DNA of 64,000 bases from assembly GCF_027912495.1 (NCBI RefSeq), contig NZ_CP115463.1:2441501-2505500 (forward strand). Direction: 5' to 3'. Shown piece after piece: positions 28,246-38,929 of this stretch (its first letter is position 1; each line of letters opens with the position of its first letter). This stretch comes from Caulobacter sp. NIBR1757. GTDB lineage: Bacteria; Pseudomonadota; Alphaproteobacteria; Caulobacterales; Caulobacteraceae. Position numbers and translations under genes: made by a program. The notes beneath the pieces are model-generated. The model was not told the DNA's origin. It saw only the letters and a list, made by a program, of their open reading frames with translations, and made no database searches.

Positions 28246-29340
28246 ATGCTCGCCTACCTCCGCAGATTCCTCCCGCAGGCGCCGGCCCAGCCGCTCAAAG
28301 AGCGCCTGAAGGCCTTCGTCGGTGCGCTTATCGGCATCGCCGTCACCGGCCTGGTCACGCACCTCGTCATCCGGGACGCCGGCGCCCTGCCGCTGCTGAT
28401 CGCGCCGATGGGGGCCAGCGCCGTGCTGCTGTTCGCCGTGCCCGCCAGCCCGCTGGCCCAGCCCTGGTCGATCATCGGCGGCAACATCCTTTCCGGCCTG
28501 GCCGGCGTCACCTGCGTCAAGCTGATCGCCGACCCCACCCTGGCCGCCGCCGCCGCCGTGGCCAGCGCCATCCTGCTGATGAGCCTCTGTCGCTGCCTGC
28601 ACCCGCCCGGCGGCGCCGTCGCCCTGACCACGGTGGTCGGCGGCCCGGCCGTGCTGGCCGCCGGCTACAGCTTCGTTTTGGTCCCCGTGGCGCTCAACTC
28701 GCTCCTGCTGCTGGCCGTGGCCCTGGTCTTCAACAGCCTGTCGGGCCGCTCCTACCCGCACGTCGCCCACGCCCTGCCGCCGGCCCCGCACAACACCGCC
28801 GACCCGGTCCCCGACGCCCGCGTCGGCTTCACCCTGGCCGACATCGACGCGGCCCTGCGCCACTACGGCGAGCTGCTCGACGTCTCCCGCGAAGACCTCG
28901 ACGCCCTGTTCCGCCAGGTCGAGGTCCAGGCCCATCGCCGCCTGCACGGGGCCATATCCTGCGCCGACATCATGTCCCGCCATGTCGTCAGCATCGGCCC
29001 GGACGCGAGCCAGGCCGAGGCCCGCGCCCTGCTGGCCGGCCACGACTTCCGCTCCGCCCCGGTGCTCGACAGCGACGGCCGCCTGCTCGGCCTGATCACC
29101 CGCGCCATCCTGCTGGCCGGCGGCGAGGGCCCGGTCCTCGAGGTCATGGAGCAAAACCCGCCCACGGCTGGTGCGGCCACCGCCATCGACGAACTGCTGC
29201 CCGTCCTCTCGCACGGCGAATGGCGCGAGGTCATGATCCTCGACGAGGACCGCAGGGTCGTCGGCATGGTCACCCAGACCGACCTGCTCGCCGCCCTGTA
29301 CCGGGCAAGGGTGGCCGAAGCCGTCGCCGCCAGCGCCTGA
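28246..29340 (+). CDS. HPP family membrane protein with two CBS domains
   Basis: 364 residues. Residues 1-175 form about four or five membrane helices with the HPP signature RCLHPPGGAVALTTVVGG. Residues 240-360 are a CBS pair (CADIMSRHVVSIGPDASQAEAR and VLEVMEQNPPTAGAAT ... VVGMVTQTDLLAALYRAR), a module that binds adenine nucleotides and controls transport. HPP proteins are linked to nitrite or small-molecule transport in plants and cyanobacteria; the bacterial substrate is unsettled. The repeat element's TATAAT box lies just upstream. Confidence 0.88.
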   Translation: MLAYLRRFLPQAPAQPLKERLKAFVGALIGIAVTGLVTHLVIRDAGALPLLIAPMGASAVLLFAVPASPLAQPWSIIGGNILSGLAGVTCVKLIADPTLAAAAAVASAILLMSLCRCLHPPGGAVALTTVVGGPAVLAAGYSFVLVPVALNSLLLLAVALVFNSLSGRSYPHVAHALPPAPHNTADPVPDARVGFTLADIDAALRHYGELLDVSREDLDALFRQVEVQAHRRLHGAISCADIMSRHVVSIGPDASQAEARALLAGHDFRSAPVLDSDGRLLGLITRAILLAGGEGPVLEVMEQNPPTAGAATAIDELLPVLSHGEWREVMILDEDRRVVGMVTQTDLLAALYRARVAEAVAASA

Positions 29341-30417
29341 TCAGGCCAGCGACGGATTCACCAGGATCTTCACATGCGCCTCGGGATCCTTGAGGTCGGT
29401 GAAGGCCTTCGCCACCCCCGACAGCCCGACAGTGCCGGTGATCAGCGGCGCCACGTCCAGCCGCCCCTCGGCGATGTCATGCAGGGTGGCGGCGAATTCC
29501 TCGGGCGTGTAGCCGAGCACGAACTTCAGATCGAGCTGCTTGTTGATGCACAGCGACGGCTCGATCCTGTCGGCCTCCATGCAGACCCCGGCCACCAGGA
29601 TCTGCGACCCGGGCGGACAGCCCTCGATGACGCTCTGCAGCACGCCGGGCGAGCCGACGCATTCGAACACCACCGAACGGCCCTTGAGCTGCCCTGACAT
29701 CCGCGCCATCGCGTGCTCCATCAGGGTCGATGGCACCCCGAAGTCGGCCCACTTCAGGTGCGGCGATCCCTCGGCCGGATCGACCACCACATCGGCGCCC
29801 AGCTTTTCGGCCAGCTTCCGCCGGGCCGGCGAGAAGTCGGCGGCGATGATCGGCCCGTGCCCGCGCAGCTTCAGCGCCGCGATCACCGCCAGCCCGACCG
29901 GCCCGCAACCCAGAACGAGGCTGGCGCTGCCCGGCTGCAGGTCAGCCTGTTCCACCGCGTGCGCCCCGACCGCCATCGGCTCGGTCAGCGCCGCCAGATC
30001 CGTCGCCAGCCCATTCGGCACCTCCAGCAGCATGGCCTCGGTCAGGGCCATGTACTCGGCGAACCCGCCCGGGAAGTTGTTGGAATAGCCCACGGCTTCA
30101 AAGCCTTGCGGCCCGAAGGTCATCGGGATGGAGACCACCCGCGTGCCCGGCTTGAACCGCCCGCCGCCCTGGCCGTGCTCGATGACCTCGGCGCAGAATT
30201 CATGGCCGAACACCATGTCGGCCTTCGGGTCCATGCTGTCGCGCCCGCCCGCCTTGCGGGTCAGCTCGACCATGTGGTCGAGGTAGTGCAGCGCATGCAG
30301 GTCCGACCCGCAGATGCCGCACAGCAGCGTCTTGACCAGAGTCTGGCCGGGCCCCGGCGTCGGCTGGGTGATCTCGTCACAGACAAGCTGTCCCGAACGG
30401 CGAACCACGGCGCGCAT
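29341..30417 (-). CDS. Zinc-type medium-chain alcohol dehydrogenase
   Basis: 358 residues. The catalytic zinc motif is LLCGICGSDLHALHY, followed by FGHEFCAEV. The cysteine-rich structural-zinc loop of classical ADHs is absent, replaced by the shorter IPMTFGPQGFEAVGYSNN segment. Rossmann motif LVLGCGPVGLAVIAAL. Substrate unknown. Convergent with the HPP gene, with stop codons adjacent (29340/29341), and first of a pair of leftward genes whose neighbour upstream is an aminotransferase. Confidence 0.88.
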   Translation of the reverse strand: MRAVVRRSGQLVCDEITQPTPGPGQTLVKTLLCGICGSDLHALHYLDHMVELTRKAGGRDSMDPKADMVFGHEFCAEVIEHGQGGGRFKPGTRVVSIPMTFGPQGFEAVGYSNNFPGGFAEYMALTEAMLLEVPNGLATDLAALTEPMAVGAHAVEQADLQPGSASLVLGCGPVGLAVIAALKLRGHGPIIAADFSPARRKLAEKLGADVVVDPAEGSPHLKWADFGVPSTLMEHAMARMSGQLKGRSVVFECVGSPGVLQSVIEGCPPGSQILVAGVCMEADRIEPSLCINKQLDLKFVLGYTPEEFAATLHDIAEGRLDVAPLITGTVGLSGVAKAFTDLKDPEAHVKILVNPSLA

Positions 30418-30474
30418 AGCAATCTCCCTTGGCCGTCTGACGCGGCTCGGCAGGGACGATACCGAATGCGGCGA

Positions 30475-31740
30475 TCAGGAAAAGACTGTCGTGGCGGAAG
30501 CCCGCGCGGATTCTTGGCCCCGCCCGATCAGCCGCCCCAGCCGCCGCACGCCTTCCTCAAGGTCGGCGTCATTGGGCAGGGAGTAGCTGAGCCGGATGCA
30601 GTTGTCCGACGCCACCTCGGCGAAGAAGGGCGCGCCGGGCACGAAGGCGACCCGCTCCTCGGTCAGCGCCCGTTCGAGCAGCACCTTGCCGTCCATCCCT
30701 TCGGGCAGGGTCAGCCAGACGAACATCCCCCCCTCCGGCGGTGTCCAGGTGACGCCGGCCGGCATGTGGCGGTCCAGCGCCGCCAGCAGGGTCTCCCGCT
30801 TGGCGGCATAGGCGGCGCGCAGCCGGCCCAGGTGCTGGTCATAGCCTTCGGACACCACCCGCTCGGCGACCATCTGGTTGATCGTCGAGACATGCAGGTC
30901 CGCCCCCTGTTTCAGCAGCACCAGCTTTTCGATGACCACCGCCGGCCCGGTGATCCAGCCGATCCGCAAGGCCGGCGACAGGGTCTTGGAGAAGGTGCCG
31001 CAATACAGCGTCCGCGCCGCCTCGATGGACCCGGCCCGCGCGATGTCGAGCGCCAGCAGGGTCGGCAGCGGCTCGCCGGCGAAGCGCAGCTCGCGGTAGG
31101 CGGCGTCCTCGATCAGGGTCATGTCCAGCCGGCCCGCCAGGTCGAGCAGGGCCTGGCGCTCCTCCAGGGTCAGGCTGGCGCCGGTCGGATTGGCGAAGTC
31201 GGGCACGAAATAGCCGACCGCCGGCCGCCGCGCCGCCAGCACCGCGTCGGCCTCGCCGGTCAGCGCCCCTTCGGGCAGGTCCATGTATTCCGGCTGGTAG
31301 CCGTTGAACGCCTGCAGCGCCCCGAGATAGGTCGGCCGCGCCGTCATCACGGTATCGCCGACGCTCAAGAGGAGCTTGCCCAGCAGGTCCAGTCCCTGCT
31401 GCGAACCGGCTGTCATCATGATGTTCCGCGGCTCGCACGGCATGCCGTCCCGGGTCATCCGCTCGGCGATCCACTGGCGCAGCGGCAGATAGCCCTCGCT
31501 GACCGAATACTGCAGCGCCTGCCGCGCCTGCGCCGGGTCGGACAGCACCTCGCCGAAGCAGGCCTCGATCCGCTCGATCGGGAACAGGTCCGGGTCGGGA
31601 ATGCCGCCGGCGAACGACAGGATGTCGGGCTGGTCCAGCAGTTTGAGCAACTCGCGGATCTCGCTGGCGCGGACACGGGCCATGCGGTCGCTGAAACGGG
31701 CGGCCCAATCGGGGGCGTTGGCGGGAGCGGTCGAGGTCAT
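30475..31740 (-). CDS. PLP-dependent aminotransferase, fold type I (LysN/2-aminoadipate type)
   Basis: 421 residues. N-terminal ILSFAGGIPDPDLFP and LQYSVSEGYLPLRQWIAERM are typical of the MocR-derived stand-alone aminotransferases related to ARO8/LysN. The PLP lysine sits in CGTFSKTLSPALRIGW, with PDFANPTGASLT and EDAAYRELRF as cofactor-binding motifs. Substrates of this group are aromatic, branched or 2-aminoadipate amino acids; the exact one cannot be decided. The 152-bp gap upstream holds nothing recognised. Confidence 0.87.
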   Translation of the reverse strand: MTSTAPANAPDWAARFSDRMARVRASEIRELLKLLDQPDILSFAGGIPDPDLFPIERIEACFGEVLSDPAQARQALQYSVSEGYLPLRQWIAERMTRDGMPCEPRNIMMTAGSQQGLDLLGKLLLSVGDTVMTARPTYLGALQAFNGYQPEYMDLPEGALTGEADAVLAARRPAVGYFVPDFANPTGASLTLEERQALLDLAGRLDMTLIEDAAYRELRFAGEPLPTLLALDIARAGSIEAARTLYCGTFSKTLSPALRIGWITGPAVVIEKLVLLKQGADLHVSTINQMVAERVVSEGYDQHLGRLRAAYAAKRETLLAALDRHMPAGVTWTPPEGGMFVWLTLPEGMDGKVLLERALTEERVAFVPGAPFFAEVASDNCIRLSYSLPNDADLEEGVRRLGRLIGRGQESARASATTVFS

Positions 31741-31892
31741 GAGAGGAAGTCCGGATGAAGTCTGGCGGCCTGGCCGCCCATCTGCCGCACGCGCGGCGTC
31801 GAGCCTGATCAGTTCAGGAGCTTCATACGTAACGGTGTGCGCCGGTCTTCATAACGCCACGACTAGCGCGATCGCCCCACCTTGGAAAGCCC

Positions 31893-33488
31893 TCAGAATG
31901 CCCGCCGCTTGGCATCCTTGAGGATTTCCCGCGCCGCATTGTGCCCCGGCGCGCCGGTCACGCCGCCGCCCGGGTGGGTGCCCGCGCCGCACATGTAGAG
32001 CCCCTTGAGCGGCCCCCGGTGCGCCCCGTGCCCCAGCACCGGCCGCGCCGAGAACAGCTGGTCCAGCCCCAGGGTGCCATGGAAGATATCGCCACCGACC
32101 AGACCGAAGTCGCGCTCCAGGTCGAGCGGGCTCTTGATCTGGCGGCCCAGCACCGAGGCCTTGAACCCCGGCGCCCATTTGTCGACCGTGGCGATCATGA
32201 CGTCGGCCACCTCCTCGCGGTGGTCATCCCACGACCGGCCGCCCGACAGCGTCGGCTCGACATGCTGGCAGAACAGGCTGGCCACATGCTGACCCGCCGG
32301 CGCCAGACTGTCGTCCAGCGTCGAGGGGATCAGCACCTCGACGATCGGCTCCTTCGACCACCCGGTCTGCCGGGCGTCGAAATAGGCCTTCTCCATATAG
32401 GCCAGGCTCGGCGCCATGATGATGCCGGCGGTCATGTGGTCGCCGTTGTCCGGCCGGCAGGTGAACTTAGGCAGCTGGCTCAGCGCCACGTTCATCCGGA
32501 ACGTCCCGGAGCCCGACCGATAGCGCTCGATCCGCTCGTTGAAATCGCCCGGCAGCAGGGCCGGGTCGAGCAGCCGCTGATACAGCAGCTTGGGGTGGAT
32601 GTTCGACACCACCGCCCGCGCCCGCAGGGTCTCGCCGCTGTCGGTGACCACGCCCACGGCCCGGCCGTTCTGGGTCAGCACCTCGGCCACCCCGACGCCG
32701 GTGCGGATCTCGACGCCCTTCTCGCGCGCCGCCGAGGCGATCGCCTGGCTGATCGCCCCCATGCCGCCGATGGCATGGCCCCAGGCGCCCTTCTTGCCGT
32801 TCACCTCGCCGAACACGTGGTGCAGCAGCACGTAGGCCGAGCCCGGCGTGTAGGGGCTGGCGAAGTTGCCGACGATGCCGTCGAAGCCCAGCACCGCCTT
32901 GATCGGATCACTCTCGAACCAGCCGTCCAGCCAGTCCCCCGCCGACTGCGAGAACAGCGCCAGCAGGTCCCGACGCGCCGTCGTATCCAGGCTCGAAACC
33001 ATCTTCCCGAGCGACGCGCTTTTCAGAAGCTCCGGCAGCGCCTGCAGCCAGCCGCCCTCGACCATGTCGGGCGGCGTCTGCAGGACGATGTCGCGCAGCA
33101 CATCGGCGATACGGTCCAGCCGGTCGTTGTAGGCGTCGAGGTTCGCCGCGTCCTTGGCCGAGAACCGCGCCACCTCGGCATGGGTCCGCCCCTCGCCGGT
33201 GACCAGGCTGTCGGTATCGCTGACCGGCAGGAAGTTGGCCGCCTTGCGCTCGACCACCTTCAGCCCGTGGCGCGGCAGGTCCAGATCGCGGATGACCTTG
33301 GGATTGAGCAGGCTGACCGTGTAGGCCGCCACGCTGTTGCGGAAGCCCGGATGGAACTCCTCGGTCACCGCCGCCCCGCCGACCACAGCCCGCTTCTCCA
33401 GCACGGTGACCTTCAGCCCCGCGCTGGCCAGATAGAAGGCGCAGGTCAGCCCGTTGTGACCGCCGCCGATGATGATGATGTCGCTCAT
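31893..33488 (-). CDS. FAD-dependent oxidoreductase of the phytoene desaturase/PYROXD2 type
   Basis: 531 residues. The dinucleotide motif is at the N-terminus (IIIGGGHNGLTCAFYLASAGLKV), and the C-terminal FAD motif MCGAGTHPGGGVTGAPGHNAA matches the carotenoid-desaturase-like family used by PYROXD2 proteins. GVEIRTGVGVAEVL marks the second nucleotide-binding segment. The substrate is unknown; carotenoid genes are absent nearby. The start overlaps the matB stop (ATGA), so it is probably co-expressed with malonyl-CoA synthetase. Confidence 0.85.
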   Translation of the reverse strand: MSDIIIIGGGHNGLTCAFYLASAGLKVTVLEKRAVVGGAAVTEEFHPGFRNSVAAYTVSLLNPKVIRDLDLPRHGLKVVERKAANFLPVSDTDSLVTGEGRTHAEVARFSAKDAANLDAYNDRLDRIADVLRDIVLQTPPDMVEGGWLQALPELLKSASLGKMVSSLDTTARRDLLALFSQSAGDWLDGWFESDPIKAVLGFDGIVGNFASPYTPGSAYVLLHHVFGEVNGKKGAWGHAIGGMGAISQAIASAAREKGVEIRTGVGVAEVLTQNGRAVGVVTDSGETLRARAVVSNIHPKLLYQRLLDPALLPGDFNERIERYRSGSGTFRMNVALSQLPKFTCRPDNGDHMTAGIIMAPSLAYMEKAYFDARQTGWSKEPIVEVLIPSTLDDSLAPAGQHVASLFCQHVEPTLSGGRSWDDHREEVADVMIATVDKWAPGFKASVLGRQIKSPLDLERDFGLVGGDIFHGTLGLDQLFSARPVLGHGAHRGPLKGLYMCGAGTHPGGGVTGAPGHNAAREILKDAKRRAF

Positions 33489-34981
33489 GAGCCCCCGTAC
33501 AGCCCCGCATGGGTTTCGCGCAACAGGGCCTTCTGCACCTTCCCCATGGCGTTGCGCGGCAGGTCATCGACGAACAGCACCCGCTTGGGCTGCTTGAACC
33601 GCGCCAGCCGTTCCGCCAGCGCCGCCAGCACCGCCTCTTCGGTAAGCCCGGCCTTGCCGCCGGTGGCGATCACCGCCGTCACCGCCTCGCCGAAGTCGGC
33701 GTGCGCCAGCCCGATCACCGCGCTCTCGACGACGCCGGGCAAGGCGTCGATCTCCGCCTCGACCTCCTTGGGATAGACATTCAGCCCACCCGTGATGATC
33801 AGATCCTTGCCGCGCCCGACGATGTGGACGTACCCCGCCTCATCGATCTTCCCGAGATCGCCGGTGATGAACCAGCCGCCCGGCTTGAACTCCGCCGCCG
33901 TCTTCTCCGGCATTCGCCAGTAGCCGGCGAACACATTCGGCCCCCGCACCTCGATCATGCCGATCTCGCCGATCGCCACCGCCGCGCCCGTCTCCGGATC
34001 GCTGATCCGCAGCGACACATCCGGCAACGGCGGCCCCACGGTCCCGGCCACCCGCGCGCCGTCATACGGATTGGAGGTGTTCATCCCCGTCTCGGTCATG
34101 CCGTAGCGCTCGAGGATCACCTGCCCCGTCCGCGCCTCGAACTCCCGATGCGTCTCGGCCAGCAAGGGCGCCGAACCCGAGATGAACAGCCGCATGCCCG
34201 CCGTCGCCTGAGCCGTCAGCCCCGGCTGGTCCAGCAACCGGGTGTAGAAGGTCGGCACGCCCATCAGGCTGCTGGCGCGCGGCATCAGGCTGAGAACCTC
34301 GGCCGCGTCGAACCTGGCCCGGAAGACCATCGACGCCCCCGCCGCCATGATGACGTTGGTCGCCACGAACAGCCCATGCACATGATAGATCGGCAGGGCG
34401 TGGATCAGCACGTCGGCTGCCGTGAACTGCCAGAGCTTCACCAGCGTCCGCGCATTGGCTGTCAGATTGCCATGCGTCAGCATCGCCCCTTTGGACCGCC
34501 CGGTGGTCCCTGAGGTGTAGCAGATGGCCGCCAGGTCCTCGGGCCCGCGCGCCACGGTGTCGAAAGACGGGTTGCTCGCCGCCGCCAGATCAGCAAGGCT
34601 CCCCTGCCCCGTCGCATCGAGGGTCGCGGTCATGCCGAACTCGACAACTCGGGGCGCGACCGTGGGGTCGCAGACGATCAGCGCCGGCTCGGCGTCACTG
34701 ACGAAGTAGAAGAGTTCCGACAGGGTGTAGGCCGTATTCAGCGGCAGGAAGACGGCCCCGGCCCGCACCGTGGCCAGATAGAGGATCAGGTTCTCGGGGC
34801 TCTTCTCGACCTGCACCGCCACCCGGTCGCCCGGTTTCACGCCACGCTGGACAAGGGCGTTCGCCCACCGCCCGGTCAACGCATCCAGATCGCCATAGGT
34901 GATGACCGAGCCATCGGGCCGTTCCAGAAAGGGCGCATCGGCCGCGCCGACGCCCGTGAGGGTATCAAAGAGCAGATTCAT
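33485..34981 (-). CDS. matB: Malonyl-CoA synthetase (malonate-CoA ligase)
   Basis: 498 residues of the ANL adenylate-forming family. The phosphate loop is YTSGTTGRSKGAMLTHGNL, the aromatic/hinge motifs are LERYGMTETGMNTSNPYDG and WFITGDLGKID, and the catalytic lysine lies in LPRNAMGKVQKALL. The long stretches VQVEKSPENLILYLATVRAG and LPLNTAYTLSELFYF closely resemble rhizobial MatB as recalled. It activates malonate (or methylmalonate) to the CoA thioester. Next to it is a Crp/Fnr regulator gene (18-bp gap). Confidence 0.88.
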   Translation of the reverse strand: MNLLFDTLTGVGAADAPFLERPDGSVITYGDLDALTGRWANALVQRGVKPGDRVAVQVEKSPENLILYLATVRAGAVFLPLNTAYTLSELFYFVSDAEPALIVCDPTVAPRVVEFGMTATLDATGQGSLADLAAASNPSFDTVARGPEDLAAICYTSGTTGRSKGAMLTHGNLTANARTLVKLWQFTAADVLIHALPIYHVHGLFVATNVIMAAGASMVFRARFDAAEVLSLMPRASSLMGVPTFYTRLLDQPGLTAQATAGMRLFISGSAPLLAETHREFEARTGQVILERYGMTETGMNTSNPYDGARVAGTVGPPLPDVSLRISDPETGAAVAIGEIGMIEVRGPNVFAGYWRMPEKTAAEFKPGGWFITGDLGKIDEAGYVHIVGRGKDLIITGGLNVYPKEVEAEIDALPGVVESAVIGLAHADFGEAVTAVIATGGKAGLTEEAVLAALAERLARFKQPKRVLFVDDLPRNAMGKVQKALLRETHAGLYGGS

Positions 34982-34999
34982 GGCCCTCTGATCGCACAG

Positions 35000-35677
35000 T
35001 CACCGCTCCTCGGCCATCACCCGCTCCAGCAGACGCCGACTGACGATCTCGATCCGCCCATAGCCCAGCTTCACGGCCCCCATCGCCTCCAGTTCGCCCA
35101 GCCAGCCGTTCACCGCCTTGCGGCTGAACCCCAGCATCTCGGCCAGATCCGACTGGTTGGCGGCCACCACCTCGCCGCCCAGCGCCAGCATCACCAGCCG
35201 CGAGGCCAGCTGCGCCCGGGGCGGCAGCGCCACCCGCTCGGCCGCCACCTGAACGTTGAACTGCAGCTGGCGGTAGATCAGCTGCGCCACGACCTGCCAG
35301 ACCCCGGGCCAGGTCTCCGCCACCCGGCGCAGGGCGCTGTCGGTCAACACCAGCACCAGGCTGCGCCCGACACTGACCGCCGTCACCAGCCGCGGCCCTC
35401 CGCCGAAGGCCGGGCTCTGGCCGATGGCCGCCCCGGGCCCCATCATCCCGATCAGCGCCTCTCGGTCGCCCGGCGCCTGGGCGAACAGCCGCAATCGCCC
35501 CTCCAGCACCATCAGCAGGCCCGCCGCCTCGTCTCCCTCGCCATGCGCCCACTCGCCCTGCGCCAGCCAGCGCGTCCGCGCCGCCGCCAGCAGGGCCTGG
35601 CGCAGCCCCTGCGGATGCTCCGCCAGCCAGCCGGAACGGTCGAACATCTCGCGATAGGGGCCGATCTGCGGGTCCAT
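35000..35677 (-). CDS. Crp/Fnr family transcriptional regulator
   Basis: 225 residues: an N-terminal cyclic-nucleotide-binding-type beta barrel (GEGDEAAGLLMVLEGRLRLF) without the FNR cysteine cluster, a dimerisation helix, and a C-terminal winged HTH (NQSDLAEMLGFSRKAVNGWLGELEAMGAV). First gene of the leftward regulator-matB-oxidoreductase unit and divergent from a TauD-like gene; the shared 71-bp gap holds a symmetrical site that fits the family. It probably controls both sides. The signal is unknown. Confidence 0.85.
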   Translation of the reverse strand: MDPQIGPYREMFDRSGWLAEHPQGLRQALLAAARTRWLAQGEWAHGEGDEAAGLLMVLEGRLRLFAQAPGDREALIGMMGPGAAIGQSPAFGGGPRLVTAVSVGRSLVLVLTDSALRRVAETWPGVWQVVAQLIYRQLQFNVQVAAERVALPPRAQLASRLVMLALGGEVVAANQSDLAEMLGFSRKAVNGWLGELEAMGAVKLGYGRIEIVSRRLLERVMAEER

Positions 35678-35683
35678 GCTTAA

Positions 35684-35699
35684 TGTTACCCCGGTGACA
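35684..35699. promoter_or_regulatory. Crp/Fnr-type palindrome between the regulator and the TauD-like gene
   Basis: TGTTACCCCGGTGACA: the half sites TGTTAC and GTGACA pair at five of six positions around a four-base centre, resembling the TGTGA-N6-TCACA pattern of this regulator family. It lies 7-22 bp upstream of the regulator start and about 50 bp upstream of the dioxygenase ATG, well placed for autoregulation and divergent control. Confidence 0.6.
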
Positions 35700-35748
35700 A
35701 TCCCTTGTCGCCGCCCGTGGCTTCATCCGATCAACAAAGGAGGACGCC

Positions 35749-36591
35749 ATGATCCAGGAAACCCTGACCGTTGAGAAACTGCCCGGCTGCGGCGCCATGG
35801 TCCACGACGTCGACCTGTCGCGCATCGACGCCAGACTGGCCGACGTCCTGCGCGAGGCCCTGTTCGAGCACGGCGTCCTGTTCTTCCGGAACCAGTCCTT
35901 GTCGCGTCAGCAGCACCTCGACCTGGCCCGCGCCTTCGCCCCCATCGACATCAACCGCTTCTTCCCCGCCGATCCGGAATGGCCCGAGATCGCCAAGGTC
36001 GAGAAGACCAGGGAACAGACCAGCAACATCGGCGGCGGCTGGCACACCGATCACTCCTACGACGCCGAACCGGCCCTGGGCTCCATCCTGGTCGCCCGCG
36101 ACCTGCCGCCCAGCGGCGGCGACACCCTGTTCGCCGACATGTACGCCGCCTGGGCCAGCCTGCCGGCCGAGCTGCAGGACCGCGTCCGCCACATGCAGGC
36201 CATCCATTCGACCGCCCACGTCTTCGGCGAGGGCGGCGCCTATGCCCAATCCGACCAGGACGCGCTGTCCGGCAGCCGCGACCTGCCCGAGACCATCCAC
36301 CCTGTGGTCATCAAGCACCCGGGCAGCGGCAAGCCGGTGCTCTACGTGAATCCCGCCTTCACGACCGGCTTCGTGGGCCTGTCGAAGGACGAGGGCCAGG
36401 AGCTGCTCTACCAGCTGCTCCCCCACGCCATCGACAAGTCGCGCACCTACGCCTTCCAGTGGGAGCCCGGCTCGGTCGCCATCTGGGACAACCGCGCCAC
36501 CTGGCACTTCGCCAGGAACGACTACCACGGCCACTACCGCCTGATGCACCGGGTGACGATGGCGGGGGTTCCGCTGGAAGCGGCGTTCTGA
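35749..36591 (+). CDS. TauD/TfdA family 2-oxoglutarate-dependent dioxygenase
   Basis: 280 residues, start preceded by AAAGGAGGACGCC. The Fe(II) facial triad is visible as GGWHTDHSYD (HxD) and, near the end, YHGHYRLMHRVTM, whose His and Arg bind iron and 2-oxoglutarate. LFEHGVLFFRNQSLSRQQHL is the N-terminal family signature. It hydroxylates an alpha- or beta-substituted acid or sulfonate using O2 and 2-oxoglutarate. The shared operator region links it to the matB unit; the real substrate is unknown. Confidence 0.9.
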   Translation: MIQETLTVEKLPGCGAMVHDVDLSRIDARLADVLREALFEHGVLFFRNQSLSRQQHLDLARAFAPIDINRFFPADPEWPEIAKVEKTREQTSNIGGGWHTDHSYDAEPALGSILVARDLPPSGGDTLFADMYAAWASLPAELQDRVRHMQAIHSTAHVFGEGGAYAQSDQDALSGSRDLPETIHPVVIKHPGSGKPVLYVNPAFTTGFVGLSKDEGQELLYQLLPHAIDKSRTYAFQWEPGSVAIWDNRATWHFARNDYHGHYRLMHRVTMAGVPLEAAF

Positions 36592-36596
36592 CCAAG

Positions 36597-36626
36597 CAAA
36601 AGGCCCGCCGATTCCTCGGCGGGCCT
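36597..36626 (-). terminator. Rho-independent terminator of clpX
   Basis: AGGCCCGCCG-ATTCCT-CGGCGGGCCT forms a perfect 10-bp stem 27 bases past the clpX stop. On the leftward strand it is followed by TTTT. The rightward TauD-like gene ends just before it, but its strand lacks a T-tract. Confidence 0.85.
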
Positions 36627-36652
36627 CCGCAATTCCAGCGGTGGAAGCAGCT

Positions 36653-37915
<1,263 letters not shown>

Positions 37916-38306
37916 TTCGCTTCTCACACTCCGGGGCGTCTCGAACCTTGCGGCTCTAACGCCCCCTCCCCGCGGAACGATCCTGCGAGTTGGATTCGCA
38001 GGTTACACTGTGCGGGTTGTCTAAACCTTGACATTCCCCGATCCGTCGCCGCGCGGCAAGCGCCGCGATGCCACAGGGCCAGAACAATGCCCACAGACCG
38101 ACTCGAATAGCCGACCCATCGTTAACGAATAGATGGTGTGCCCGTTGTATCGCCACAACGGCTGTGGCGCAGCCGCATCGCTCGATTGTGACGAATCGTG
38201 ATGCAAGCGGCGTCTGGAATGGGGAAGGCCCGGGATTTCGGGCTATATGGGGACCATGGCGCGCAAGGCGACAATGCTCGGACGGCTGACTGTCGGCGGC
38301 GGGATC
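37916..38306. other. 391-bp intergenic region between divergent clpX and HAD phosphatase
   Basis: No ORF is supported. It contains two GANTC sites (GATTC at 37993, GACTC at 38100), the target of CcrM methylation in Caulobacterales, and an AT-richer section with a TTAAC core near 38125 that only half matches a CtrA box (TTAA-N7-TTAA). A CTTGAC near 38030 lacks a matching -10. Promoters for both genes must lie here but cannot be assigned confidently. Confidence 0.5.
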
Positions 38307-38924
38307 ATGACCGATCCCCTGCACGAGCTTGGCATGGTGGCCTTCGATTTCGATGGCACGATGACGGTGCGCGACAGTTTTACCGCCTTCCTGAAGTGGC
38401 GTGCCGGGTCGCTGCGTTACGCCATCGGCTGCTTCAAATTGACGCCCCAGGTCATTGTCTACCTGTTCGACCGCAATCGCGGGAAGCTGAAGGCCGCCGC
38501 CGTGCGCGAGTTTCTCAAAGGCGCTCGTCAGGAAACCCTGCAGGAAGAAGCCCGCCGGTTCGCCGAAAAGAATTCCGGCCGGCTGATGCGGCCCGACGCC
38601 GTCGAAACCTGGCGGCGCTGGCGCACCAAGGGCGCCAAGACCATCATCGTCACCGCCTCGCCTGATTTCGTGGTCGCCCCGTTTGCCCGGGGGCTTGGCG
38701 CGGACGGCCTGATCGGCACGGAACTGGCCTTCGACGCCGACGGGCGGTGCCTGGGCGTCTTCGCCGGCCAGAACTGCCGAGGCCCCGAGAAGGTGCGCCG
38801 CCTGCGGGAAGTCTATGGCGATGACGTCCGCCTGACCGCCGCCTATGGCGACACGGCCGGCGACAAGGAGATGCTGGCCATCGCCGACGAGGCCGGCTAC
38901 CGCGTCTTCAAGGGCAAGCCCTGA
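38307..38924 (+). CDS. HAD-IB family phosphatase
   Basis: 205 residues from the ATG at 38307 (MTDPLHELGMVAFDFDGTM); an in-frame ATG at 38247 would add 20 untypical residues. HAD motifs: VAFDFDGTMTV (motif I), VTASPDFVV (motif II), and AYGDTAGDKEMLA (motif IV); the IB cap is helical. Close relatives act on phosphoserine-like or phospholipid head-group substrates. It separates clpX from clpP and is divergent from clpX. Function beyond phosphatase is undetermined. Confidence 0.85.
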   Translation: MTDPLHELGMVAFDFDGTMTVRDSFTAFLKWRAGSLRYAIGCFKLTPQVIVYLFDRNRGKLKAAAVREFLKGARQETLQEEARRFAEKNSGRLMRPDAVETWRRWRTKGAKTIIVTASPDFVVAPFARGLGADGLIGTELAFDADGRCLGVFAGQNCRGPEKVRRLREVYGDDVRLTAAYGDTAGDKEMLAIADEAGYRVFKGKP

Positions 38925-38929
38925 TACGC

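Noticed and set aside
37916..38306. CtrA box upstream of clpX (TTAA-N7-TTAA)
   Set aside because: Only one TTAA half exists near 38125.
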